Origin: Bartonella australis AUST/NH1
GTDB lineage: Bacteria; Pseudomonadota; Alphaproteobacteria; Rhizobiales; Rhizobiaceae
Assembly (NCBI RefSeq): GCF_000341355.1
Contig: NC_020300.1
Location: forward strand, 868,001-932,000
Direction: 5' to 3'
Length of the DNA: 64,000 nt
Below are positions 40,078 to 49,492 of this stretch, piece by piece. Both the position numbers and the translations under genes were made by a program. The notes below the pieces were generated by a model. The model did no database searches. It was not told the DNA's origin and saw only the letters and a list, made by a program, of their open reading frames with translations. Each line of letters opens with the position of its first letter. The first letter of the stretch is position 1.

Positions 40078-41589
40078 TTAAGAACTTTCAAAAACCAAAG
40101 GACATTTCACTATTTTTGACAACTGATTCAACCGCCCGCGGGGCCGCTCACCTATCAAATCAGCATAACGCACAGGGATGTGTAGTATAATATAATCTTG
40201 CTTTTTATGCCATGTTAAGTTGGGTAAAATTCCTGCAGTAGAAGCACTAAAAAGGTTAGCAACACGCATAATCCCACCAAGAATACATGCTTTTTCAGTT
40301 ATGTCCTTAGTCGCTAATTTGAGAATCTCCGGGGATTCTTCGTCAATAAATGAACCTGTATTGCGAAAAAATACAGCTAACGCAGCATAAATACGTCCTT
40401 CATGGGAAATCCCTGGATAAGATCCTAATGCTATCTGATTAGCAGCTTCGTTACCCCGATAATCCGGATGTATGCGCCAACCAATATCAGCGAGAAGACA
40501 AGCCGCCTTACGATAACGATATTCATTTTCAGTTTCTGAAATTCCAAAAATTTCAAACGCACTCGTAGTAAAATCAATAAGTTCCTCTGCCTGCTTCGGT
40601 GAGCGTGCCCGTAAAACAGCAGTTTCTGCGCATGCCGCAATTAAAGGATCTGAGACACGAACATCCTGCGATAATTGTGAATATAGAAACCCTTCGCGCA
40701 CGCCGGCACCAGAAAAAATGATCTTTTCAAACCCCATACACTGGATAAGTTCAGTAAGGACGGTTGCTCCGTAAGGTAAAAGCTGACGCCGATTCTTCGA
40801 AATAGCTGAAATTCCTTTCATCTTATCGATATTTTTATTCGCTACAAGACGCAAAAAATCCTTTATTTCAGGTACATCAACTTCATAGCCGTGCATAACA
40901 GGCAGCTGATAGTGCATAGTTGCCATATGGAGTTTTGCCAAGTTACGCCAGGTTCCCCCCACCGCATAAAAATATCGTGCCCTGCTTCTACGCGCGATAG
41001 CAGCTTTGCGAAGCTGCTCGCGTACAATCTTTTCAGCCGTGACAATATCATTATTTGACATATACTGCAGCTGCAAACCACCAAGAGGTAGTGTTATTCC
41101 CTCACCTATATTGAAATCATGAATATCAATAAGTTCGAGGCTTCCGCCGCCAAGATCACCAGAAATACCATTTGGCCGATGAAAAGTAGAAATAACCCCA
41201 TAAGCGGAGTAAATAGCTTCTTCACTTCCTGAAAGGACATATATTTTATTTTGCAAAATATTTTCGGCCCTTTGAATAAAAGTCAACCCATTTTTCGCTT
41301 CTCGTGCTGCTGCCGTTGCCAAAGTATGGATCTTATCTGCACCAATTTGCCGACAAAGTGCGCGAAACCGCTTTAGCGTTCTTAGCGCCATTTCAACTGA
41401 TTTTTCTTCTAAAAACCCTGTTTTTGCGACACCTTGACCAAGCCCGCATAGAATTTTTTCGTTAAATAAAACTGTCGGAGAACGCACCAGACCTTCATAA
41501 ATAACAAGCCGAACAGAATTGGAACCGATATCGATAACGGCGACGGGCTTTCGCCCCTTAAGCCGACCCTGAGCATTTATGTATGTCAT
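40078..41589 (-). CDS. ppx: Exopolyphosphatase (Ppx/GppA family)
   Basis: Ppx degrades inorganic polyphosphate and may hydrolyse pppGpp. 503 residues from the ATG at 41589. The actin-like ATPase fold shows the phosphate 1 loop VIDIGSNSVRLVIYEG near the N-terminus, the conserved Glu segment LATAAAREAKNG, and phosphate 2 loop SGDLGGGSLELIDI. The C-terminal third (about 320-503) is the HD-like extension. The chosen start lies 7 bases past the ppk stop, so ppk-ppx forms an operon; an upstream extension of the frame overlaps ppk. Confidence 0.92.
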   Translation of the reverse strand: MTYINAQGRLKGRKPVAVIDIGSNSVRLVIYEGLVRSPTVLFNEKILCGLGQGVAKTGFLEEKSVEMALRTLKRFRALCRQIGADKIHTLATAAAREAKNGLTFIQRAENILQNKIYVLSGSEEAIYSAYGVISTFHRPNGISGDLGGGSLELIDIHDFNIGEGITLPLGGLQLQYMSNNDIVTAEKIVREQLRKAAIARRSRARYFYAVGGTWRNLAKLHMATMHYQLPVMHGYEVDVPEIKDFLRLVANKNIDKMKGISAISKNRRQLLPYGATVLTELIQCMGFEKIIFSGAGVREGFLYSQLSQDVRVSDPLIAACAETAVLRARSPKQAEELIDFTTSAFEIFGISETENEYRYRKAACLLADIGWRIHPDYRGNEAANQIALGSYPGISHEGRIYAALAVFFRNTGSFIDEESPEILKLATKDITEKACILGGIMRVANLFSASTAGILPNLTWHKKQDYIILHIPVRYADLIGERPRGRLNQLSKIVKCPLVFESS

Positions 41590-41596
41590 TGATATT

Positions 41597-43738
41597 TCAG
41601 TCTTTATGTATTGCTTTCTTCTGCCGATATAACGCAATCAAACACGAAGCAGAAGACTGAAAAGACTTCCCATCCCCAGAAAGACCTGCATTTGTCATAA
41701 AATACTCCTGCATATTAAACGGCTTTTCACCTTTTTGTAACGTCACACGCTTTGATGTCCCATCGCCCAATATATCAAAGCTTTGTTGGTTATCAATAAT
41801 ATTAGCCAACATGACCTGAAAAAGAATTTTCTGACGAACTATTTTATCAAAAACCGGAACTAATACTTCGATCCGGTGATCAAGATTGCGTGGCATCATA
41901 TCAGCCGAACTAAAATAAACAATAGCGTTCTCACTCGGCAAATCTTCACCGTTACCAAAACAAAAAATACGGCTATGCTCAAGAAAACGCCCCACTATTG
42001 ATTTTGCACGAATATTATCTGAAAACCCCGGAATACCAGGACGCAAACAACATATACTTCGCACTACTAAATCGACCTGCACACCTGCTTGACTAGCACA
42101 GTATAAAGCATCAATAATTTCAGGATCAACTAATGCATTTACTTTCATCCAAATAGCAGCGAGCCGTCCCTGTTTCGCATGAGCAATTTCCCTTTCAATA
42201 TGCTCAAGAATACGGCTACGCAATGTTAATGGTGAAAAAGCAATCTTCATTGGCTCACTTGGCCGTGCATATTCAGCGATATAATTAAATAACAGCGCAA
42301 CATCGCGGCCGATATCATCATCAGCAGTAAAAAAAGAAAGATCCGCGTAAACTTTGGCAGTGACCGGGTGGTAATTTCCGGTTCCAAAATGCACATAAGA
42401 GCGAAGACGTTTCTCTTCTCGTCTTACCACTAATGACATCTTAGCGTGCGTTTTGAACTCAATAAAACCGAAAATGACCCGGACACCTGCACGCTCAAGG
42501 TTACGCGCCCAACGAATATTAGCTTCTTCATCGAAACGCGCTTTAACCTCCACTAAAGCGGTCACCAGCTTACCTTGTTTGGCCGCACCTATCAAGGCGC
42601 CCACAATAGGGCTGTCATTCGATGTGCGATAAAGAGTTTGCTTAATTTCGATAACATTAGGATCATCTGCAGCCTGGCGCAAAAATTGTACAACGACATC
42701 AAATGATTCGTAGGGGTGATGAATAATGACATCCTTTTCTCGAACAGCTGCAAAGCAGTCGTCACTATACTCACGGATACATTCAGGAAAACGAGGATTA
42801 TAAGGAATAAATTTTAAATCACCGCGCGGAATAGAAGCAATTTCTGATATCATATTGAGCGCTAACAACCCATCTAACACACTTATACGATTATCAGAAA
42901 CAGCTAATCCACTCATTATAAACCCGCGTAAATTTTCAGGCATTTTCGCATCAAATTCAATTCGAATAACCTGTCCACGACGGCGTCTTTTAAGCGCAGT
43001 TTCAAAAAAGCGAACAAAATCCTCAGCCTCTTCTTCCACTTCAATATCGCTATCGCGGATAATTCTAAATGCACCAAATCCACTGACTTCATAACCAGAA
43101 AACAAGTGATTAATGAAAAGACTTATAATATCCTCAGATGCGATAAAACGAAAACCGTTACCTTCGTGAGGAAGAAGAATAAAGCGCTTTAGAGACATCG
43201 GTACGCATAGCACTGCCATCGTAGAATATTCATCAGCATGTCGTGACAATTGAAACGCGACAGAAAGACTTAGATTAGGAATAAATGGAAAAGGGCGATC
43301 AGGTCCAATAGGTAAAGGCGTTAAAACAGGGAGAATTTTATCAAGGAAATACCTTTCAAGCCATATTTTTTCAACTTCTGAAAGCTTCTCAGAACAAGTA
43401 ATTTCAATATTATTCCGCTTTAACTCATGACATAAAATACAAAATTCTTTCTGTTGATTAGATTGTAAATGCGAGATTTCGGTTAACACAAAATCAAGTT
43501 GCTCTTGTGGTGTGCGCCCATCTGCACCATGCGTTGTAATTCCAGCGCGGACTTGGGCAGCGAGTCCAGCGACGCGAACCATAAAAAATTCATCAAGATT
43601 AGTTGCTGAAATTGAAAGAAATCGTACTCGTTCTAATAAAGGATGTTTAGGGTTAGCAGCTTCCATCAACACACGATCATCAAATTGTAACCATGAAAAT
43701 TCTCGATTAACGAACCGCGCTGGATCCTTCATCATCAT
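41597..43738 (-). CDS. ppk: Polyphosphate kinase
   Basis: PPK1 makes polyphosphate from ATP. 713 residues. The N-terminal domain starts FVNREFSWLQFDDRVL. The catalytic histidines are in the block SYVHFGTGNYHPVTAKVYADL, and Arg/Asp residues in EVKARFDEEANI and FIEFKTHAKMSLVVRR are conserved. Three in-frame ATGs (43738, 43735, 43732) allow an uncertainty of two residues; AGGG precedes the first. It is transcribed ahead of ppx and divergent from the NDUFS6-like gene. Confidence 0.96.
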   Translation of the reverse strand: MMMKDPARFVNREFSWLQFDDRVLMEAANPKHPLLERVRFLSISATNLDEFFMVRVAGLAAQVRAGITTHGADGRTPQEQLDFVLTEISHLQSNQQKEFCILCHELKRNNIEITCSEKLSEVEKIWLERYFLDKILPVLTPLPIGPDRPFPFIPNLSLSVAFQLSRHADEYSTMAVLCVPMSLKRFILLPHEGNGFRFIASEDIISLFINHLFSGYEVSGFGAFRIIRDSDIEVEEEAEDFVRFFETALKRRRRGQVIRIEFDAKMPENLRGFIMSGLAVSDNRISVLDGLLALNMISEIASIPRGDLKFIPYNPRFPECIREYSDDCFAAVREKDVIIHHPYESFDVVVQFLRQAADDPNVIEIKQTLYRTSNDSPIVGALIGAAKQGKLVTALVEVKARFDEEANIRWARNLERAGVRVIFGFIEFKTHAKMSLVVRREEKRLRSYVHFGTGNYHPVTAKVYADLSFFTADDDIGRDVALLFNYIAEYARPSEPMKIAFSPLTLRSRILEHIEREIAHAKQGRLAAIWMKVNALVDPEIIDALYCASQAGVQVDLVVRSICCLRPGIPGFSDNIRAKSIVGRFLEHSRIFCFGNGEDLPSENAIVYFSSADMMPRNLDHRIEVLVPVFDKIVRQKILFQVMLANIIDNQQSFDILGDGTSKRVTLQKGEKPFNMQEYFMTNAGLSGDGKSFQSSASCLIALYRQKKAIHKD

Positions 43739-44047
43739 ACCCTGTTAAGCAATTTGATCTATCACCACCTGTTTCATACATCCTGGCTAATATTTATAAT
43801 TTATAAATGTTCCCCGCGAATGCACCCTCAAGTAAGGCTTAAAACATTTTATTGTTTATTGTGACTGCAATATATAAACTTTATTATATTATTTATATTG
43901 ATATTTTTAAACAATTGGAACCATCCCTGTTTATAAATTAAGTAAAAAACATCTTGCATCGCAATGAATTGTATTACAAATTAGTGAATATGGGGCATGT
44001 GCTCTACCCCACGTCTTATTGAGAAACCTATCCGGAGTTTGCATATT
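43739..44047. other. Divergent intergenic region between ppk and the zinc-finger gene
   Basis: About 310 very AT-rich bases that should hold promoters for both directions. No hexamer pair stands out, and no gene is seen. Confidence 0.45.
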
Positions 44048-44296
44048 ATGGCTGATCATAACGTCCCCTATTTTCAAAACGACCTCGGATATAAAGTAAT
44101 TGAAATCGGTGTAAAAGAATTTATGTGCGTCGGGGCCACAAAACCATTTGACCATCCTCATATTTTTATCGATATGGGAGCGGCTGAGGAAAAAATTTGC
44201 CCCTATTGCTCAACACTTTACCGCTATAATCACTTACTACCACGTGATCAAACAAACCCAGCAGGATGCAGATATTACGCGGACGGCCTGTTGTAA
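44048..44296 (+). CDS. Zinc-finger (CHCC) protein, NDUFS6-like
   Basis: An 82-residue protein of the zf-CHCC family, homologous to the C-terminal region of mitochondrial complex I subunit NDUFS6 (13 kDa), which binds zinc and takes part in complex I assembly. The signature is FDHPHIFIDMG followed by ICPYCSTLY, giving a Cys/His set for one zinc. The start is the ATG at 44048 (MADHNVPYFQND); the extension to 43997 is not conserved. It is 21 bases upstream of the FAD monooxygenase gene and probably shares its transcript. Confidence 0.9.
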   Translation: MADHNVPYFQNDLGYKVIEIGVKEFMCVGATKPFDHPHIFIDMGAAEEKICPYCSTLYRYNHLLPRDQTNPAGCRYYADGLL

Positions 44297-44317
44297 ACTA
44301 TTGTTTATTTTTTCAAC

Positions 44318-45571
44318 ATGGATACAAAATGGCCAACAGACCAATTTCCAATCATCGTCGGAGCGGGTATAGCGGGCTTGAGCTCCGCTTTAGCGCTCGC
44401 CCATAAAGGAATTGCGAGTATTATTATCGAAAAGCGTGAACAGCTCGATGATGCTGGGTCTGGCATTCAGCTCACGCCGAACGTGACGCGTATTTTTTCC
44501 CGCTGGAAAATTCTCGACAAATTAAAGGAAGCAGGCGTTGAGCCGCATTTTCTTGAGCTAAAAGACGGAATCTCTCTAAAAACGCACCTGCGTATAAACC
44601 TTATTAATTTATCTAGAAAACGCTGGATGGCCCCTTATATTACGATTCACCGGGCTGATTTGCAAAAAATTTTATATGACACCGTTATTAAAAATCCTCT
44701 CATCGAATATAAAAAAGGCGAGGATATCACGTCGTTAAATCAAACCGAAACCAATAGCATTAATATAGAAACAATAAAGACTGAAAAATCCATTAAAATA
44801 CAACAATATTGTTTTTATTCAACGCCGCTTCTCATCGGGTGCGATGGCGTTTGGTCGAAGTTACGGCAATTTCCTCCTTTTTATGAAAGAGCAGATTTTA
44901 GCGGCTTTATTGCCTGGCGCACCACAGCAATATTAGAAAATTTACCTAAAAGCTTTTGCTCTTTATTGCAGGATATGAAGACAATTACAGCTTGGATGGG
45001 GCCTAAAAATCACCTCGTTATTTACCCCATTCAAGCAAGAAAAATTTTTAATTTCGTAGCTATCACCCGCGGAGAAAATCCAGGAGAAGAGTGGAACAAA
45101 AAGGGAAAAAAAGAAAAACTCCTATCTCTTTTCAATGACTGGAATCCTCAAATTCTTCAAATCTTTGACAATATTGGCGAATGGAGCTATTGGCCATTAT
45201 TCCAAATGAAATATAATCGTTTTTTAGGTCTAAAGCAGCAAGTATTTGTCGGCGATTGTGCGCATGCAGCCCTACCCTTTGCAGCACAAGGCGCCGCTAT
45301 GGCTATAGAAGACGCTGCTATATTAGCAGAAGTACTCTCCATGAATAATCTTTCGCTTACCGAAGCCATTTCACTTTATGAAAAAATACGCAAACCCCGC
45401 ATCACAGCTGTAAAAAAGCGTGGAAATTTTAACAGACTGGTTTACCATGCAACCGGACCTGTAGCAATTATGCGTAATCTCATAACGAAAATCCGCTCGC
45501 CAGAAAGTATCATGTCTGACCTTGATTGGCTTTATAATTATGACGCTCTGAGCACAACAAAAACGGTATAA
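44318..45571 (+). CDS. FAD-dependent aromatic-ring-type monooxygenase
   Basis: A 417-residue class A flavoprotein monooxygenase (salicylate hydroxylase / UbiH-like superfamily). The Rossmann dinucleotide motif GAGIAGL is at 15-21, the DG motif LLIGCDGVWSKLR is near 175, and the GD motif VFVGDCAHAALPFAAQGAAMAIEDA is near 312. It could hydroxylate a small aromatic compound or act in ubiquinone synthesis; the sequence does not decide. It follows the zinc-finger gene closely and converges with dnaE. Confidence 0.85.
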   Translation: MDTKWPTDQFPIIVGAGIAGLSSALALAHKGIASIIIEKREQLDDAGSGIQLTPNVTRIFSRWKILDKLKEAGVEPHFLELKDGISLKTHLRINLINLSRKRWMAPYITIHRADLQKILYDTVIKNPLIEYKKGEDITSLNQTETNSINIETIKTEKSIKIQQYCFYSTPLLIGCDGVWSKLRQFPPFYERADFSGFIAWRTTAILENLPKSFCSLLQDMKTITAWMGPKNHLVIYPIQARKIFNFVAITRGENPGEEWNKKGKKEKLLSLFNDWNPQILQIFDNIGEWSYWPLFQMKYNRFLGLKQQVFVGDCAHAALPFAAQGAAMAIEDAAILAEVLSMNNLSLTEAISLYEKIRKPRITAVKKRGNFNRLVYHATGPVAIMRNLITKIRSPESIMSDLDWLYNYDALSTTKTV

Positions 45572-45638
45572 TGGAAATTTTGTGAAAGCGCGGTCTGAAA
45601 TTGAGGAGTCAGTACAAGATAATCGTCTCACTATTTTT

Positions 45639-48600
45639 TCAATTTAGTTCTACATCAACGACGCCATGAAGCGCTTTCATAACACTCGCTACACGTAAAT
45701 TTACTTTATATCGTTCTGGAAGAGCTATCTCAATTTCTCGTGATCCATTTTCTTGAAGCAGAATGATCCCTACCTCTCCGTTGCCGTCTGAATTTAAATT
45801 TTGCTCAATTTGCGGGAGCATATCCACTGTTTGTATAAAGAGGCGCATCATTTTGTGATTTCGTACAGATTCCTTCTCTAAAGACTGAACCGTCTCAATG
45901 CGCAAACTAATACCCTCAGAGCGGTTTTCCGCACTCACTGTAACAATAAAGGATTTTCCAGGCTCTAACATATCCCCGTAAACAGAAAGCCCCTCAGAAA
46001 ATATAACCGCCTCATACTGGCCACTTGTATCAGAAAACTGAACAATTCCCATTTTTTTGCCAGATTTTGTTTTGCGAATTTGTTTTGCTACGACAGTCCC
46101 AGCAAGCCGAGCGGCTGTCGCCCCCCCTTTAACCGCGTTAGCAAAATTGTCCCAAGTTTGGGCGCGTTTTTTAGCGAGAACAGTTCGATACTCATCCAAA
46201 GGATGAGCAGAAAAGTAAAAGCCTATCACCTGAAATTCGTGATGTAGTTTCTCAGCTGGAGACCAAAGAGGAGCTTGCGATAAAATGAGGGGCTCTTTCG
46301 GCCCGTCCATCATCCCGAATATATCGGTCTGCCCACTAAAATTATTATCAAGGACACGAATAGCGCGCGCATTAAGGGTTCCAAGACTAGCCAATAAAAC
46401 CTCACGCGCAACGTTAAAACAATCAAAAGCACCGGCATAAATTAAATTCTCCATCGCCCGCTTATTAACGATGCGAGGGTCGATGCGCTCAAAAAAATCC
46501 TCTAGATTCTTAAAAGGTTTTTCTCCGCGGCAAGCTACGATATGATCAACCACCGAATCTCCCACACCTTTAATAGCTGCGAGAGAATAATAAATACGAT
46601 TTTCGCCAACCTCAAAAACGCGGTGTGATGTTTGCACGCAAGGCGCCATAACTTCAATACCTAATCTCAATGCCTCACGCCGAAAATCATTTAACTTATC
46701 TGTATTCGCCATATCATACGTCATAGAGGCGGCTAAAAACTCAACTGGATAGTGTGCCTTCATATAAGCTGTTTGATAAGAAACAATTGCGTAAGCGGCA
46801 GCATGTGATTTATTAAAACCGTAATCTGCAAATTTCGCTAAGAGATCAAATATAAAATCAGCCTGCCCCTTATCAATACCACCATCAACAGCACCACTCA
46901 CAAAACGTGCACGTTGTTTTTGCATTTCCTGATGGATCTTTTTCCCCATGGCGCGGCGCAATAAATCTGCTTCCCCGAGCGAATAGCCAGAAAGTACCTG
47001 AGCAATCTGCATTACCTGTTCTTGATAAACAATGACACCTTGTGTTTCTTTAATCAGATGATCTATTTTAGGGTGGATAGAAGTAATTTCTTCTTCCCCG
47101 TGTTTGCGTGCATTATAAATCGGAATATTTTCCATAGGGCCGGGGCGATAAAGCGCTACAAGTGCGATGATGTCTTCAATACAATCCGGTTGCATTCCGA
47201 TAAGCGCCTTACGCATACCAGAACTTTCAACTTGAAACACGCCAACCGTCTCACCGCGTGCCATCATGGAATAAGTCGCTTCATCGTCGAGAGGAATATA
47301 TGATAAATTTACTTTAATACCTTTTCGCGCGACAAAATCCGCAGCCATTTTCAAAACAGTGAGCGTTTTTAAACCGAGAAAATCAAATTTTACCAGCCCG
47401 GCCTGTTCAACATATTTCATGTTAAATTGGGTGACTGGCATGTCAGAACGTGGATCACGATACATTGGTACAAGCTCTAACAACGGCCGGTCACCAATAA
47501 CAATCCCTGCAGCATGAGTCGATGCGTGACGGTAAAGCCCCTCAAGCTGCAGCGCGATATCCAACATGCGCCCAACAACTGGCTCTTTTTTCTTTTCTTC
47601 CTCAAATTTTGGTTCATCCTTAATAGCCTTAGCCAATTCAACATTACTACCAGGCGCGGCGGGAACTAATTTTGTTAGATAATCTACCTGGCGATAAGGA
47701 ACTTCCAGGACACGGCCCACATCACGCAGTACCGCACGTGCTTGCAATTTACCGAATGTAATAATCTGAGCTACTTGGTCGTAGCCATATTTTTCCTGAA
47801 CGTAATGAATGACCTCTTCGCGCCGCTCTTGGCAAAAATCAATATCAAAATCAGGCATAGAAACGCGGTCTGGATTGAGAAAACGCTCAAACAATAGGGA
47901 AAAACGCAATGGGTCAACATCGGTGATAGTCAGCGCGTAAGCAACAAGCGAACCTGCACCAGAGCCACGTCCTGGACCAACAGGAATATCACGAGCTTTT
48001 GCCCACTTAATAAAGTCCGAAACAATTAAAAAATAACCAGAAAATTTCATACGCGTAATAATTGAAATTTCGTAATCAAGCCGTCGTTCATAATCCGCGA
48101 CCGTGTGGCCTTCGGCCAAACCAATTGTTTCAAGGCGCATTTTTAAACCTGCTGCAGCCTGTCTTGATAATTCTTCAGCCTCTGCCTCCAAAGCAGAAGC
48201 GGAGTTTGTAGATTGTTTTATGAAACGAGGCAAAATAGATTTTCGAATTGGTGTAAAAGCGTGGCAACGTAATGCAATTTCAACGCTGTTTTCCAACGCT
48301 TCTGGAAGATCAAAAAACAATACGGCCATTTCATTTTGCGTTTTCAAATGATGATCCAGCGTCACACGCTTTCGATCCGGATTAGAAACAATTTGTCCTT
48401 CCGCGACCGCCATCAATACATCATGAGCCTCATATCCCTCTTTATTCAGAAAAAAAGCTTCATTAGTTGCAACAAGAGGAATCTCATGTGCATAAGCTAA
48501 TTCTACAAGTGCTGCTTCCACTTTCCTGTCGTAAGAATCATGCCGCTGTAATTCGATATAAAGGCGATCACCAAAAATCTGCTTCAAATAAGCTAGACGC

Positions 48601-49127
48601 TCTGCAGCTTGTTCTACCCTGTCTTCTGCTAAAGCCGAATTAATGGGCCCCCCCTTACCGCCAGTTAAAGCGATAATCCCATCATTGTGCGACAATAGCC
48701 AATCAGCCTTAATATGAGGAGAATCAGTATCTCTCTTATCTAAATGAGCACGGCTAACGAGGCGGACTAAATGAGCATAACCTGTTTCGCTAGCAGCAAA
48801 CAAAACGATAGAGGAAAAATCAGAAGTACAACGCCATTTAGTTAGACGTGTATCATGGTTTTCATCACCAAAATCAACCGCGAGCTGGCAGCCAATAATC
48901 GGCTGAATGCCCTCAGCAAAACAACATTGCGAAAACTCCAAGGCACCAAATAAATTATTCGTGTCCGTTATAGCTATTGCCGGTGCATGGTCAGAAACTG
49001 CGTGCTGAATAATTTGTTTGATCTTCAAAGCTCCCTCAAGAAGCGAATAAGCCGAATGTACTCTCAAATGAATGAAACGAGGGAGACAATTTTGACCGTC
49101 TTGTATTTTGTTTTTTTCTTCTGACAC
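45639..49127 (-). CDS. dnaE: DNA polymerase III subunit alpha
   Basis: The replicative polymerase catalytic subunit, 1162 residues, DnaE1 type. An N-terminal PHP domain starts FIHLRVHSAYSLLEGALKI and has ITDTNNLFGALEF. The polymerase active site has GPGRGSGAGSLVAYAL near residue 390 and the catalytic acidic residues in PDFDIDFCQERR near 422-432. A helix-hairpin-helix region and a C-terminal OB-fold (about 1000-1080) follow. The start has a weak ribosome binding site. About 365 bases of spacer separate it from recG. Confidence 0.96.
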   Translation of the reverse strand: MSEEKNKIQDGQNCLPRFIHLRVHSAYSLLEGALKIKQIIQHAVSDHAPAIAITDTNNLFGALEFSQCCFAEGIQPIIGCQLAVDFGDENHDTRLTKWRCTSDFSSIVLFAASETGYAHLVRLVSRAHLDKRDTDSPHIKADWLLSHNDGIIALTGGKGGPINSALAEDRVEQAAERLAYLKQIFGDRLYIELQRHDSYDRKVEAALVELAYAHEIPLVATNEAFFLNKEGYEAHDVLMAVAEGQIVSNPDRKRVTLDHHLKTQNEMAVLFFDLPEALENSVEIALRCHAFTPIRKSILPRFIKQSTNSASALEAEAEELSRQAAAGLKMRLETIGLAEGHTVADYERRLDYEISIITRMKFSGYFLIVSDFIKWAKARDIPVGPGRGSGAGSLVAYALTITDVDPLRFSLLFERFLNPDRVSMPDFDIDFCQERREEVIHYVQEKYGYDQVAQIITFGKLQARAVLRDVGRVLEVPYRQVDYLTKLVPAAPGSNVELAKAIKDEPKFEEEKKKEPVVGRMLDIALQLEGLYRHASTHAAGIVIGDRPLLELVPMYRDPRSDMPVTQFNMKYVEQAGLVKFDFLGLKTLTVLKMAADFVARKGIKVNLSYIPLDDEATYSMMARGETVGVFQVESSGMRKALIGMQPDCIEDIIALVALYRPGPMENIPIYNARKHGEEEITSIHPKIDHLIKETQGVIVYQEQVMQIAQVLSGYSLGEADLLRRAMGKKIHQEMQKQRARFVSGAVDGGIDKGQADFIFDLLAKFADYGFNKSHAAAYAIVSYQTAYMKAHYPVEFLAASMTYDMANTDKLNDFRREALRLGIEVMAPCVQTSHRVFEVGENRIYYSLAAIKGVGDSVVDHIVACRGEKPFKNLEDFFERIDPRIVNKRAMENLIYAGAFDCFNVAREVLLASLGTLNARAIRVLDNNFSGQTDIFGMMDGPKEPLILSQAPLWSPAEKLHHEFQVIGFYFSAHPLDEYRTVLAKKRAQTWDNFANAVKGGATAARLAGTVVAKQIRKTKSGKKMGIVQFSDTSGQYEAVIFSEGLSVYGDMLEPGKSFIVTVSAENRSEGISLRIETVQSLEKESVRNHKMMRLFIQTVDMLPQIEQNLNSDGNGEVGIILLQENGSREIEIALPERYKVNLRVASVMKALHGVVDVELN

Positions 49128-49492
49128 TCTTGCAATTCCCTACCGTAAATAAATGTCAAACCAAAACTCTCATCTGTCTTGCGATAAATTGCACCTGACC
49201 CCGTCATGCTGAGCCTGAAGCTTCAGCATTCTCGTATATTCAGAAAATACGCTAATTTCATTCATATCTCATATTAGATTACCGTAAAGCAAACACTTAG
49301 TAATCATATAAAATATTATTTGGTATGAACTCTTTTTGTGCTCTTATTTTACTTACTCGTCAACAGCTTCCTTTTCTATCTAAGGCCGAAAGTTAAATAG
49401 CGCAGCTTCTTTGTATATATATTAAGTGGTTTATTCCCAAAAATCTCTTTTAAGGTACTGGAAAAAATAAAAAGGGCAGGCTAAATTTTCTT
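49128..49492. other. Divergent spacer between dnaE and recG with a palindromic element
   Basis: 365 bases without a gene. Around 49203-49228 an inverted repeat, TGCTGA ... TCAGCA with inner CTGAAG/CTTCAG, follows CCGTCA. It resembles small dispersed palindromic repeats of other bacteria. Confidence 0.5.
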
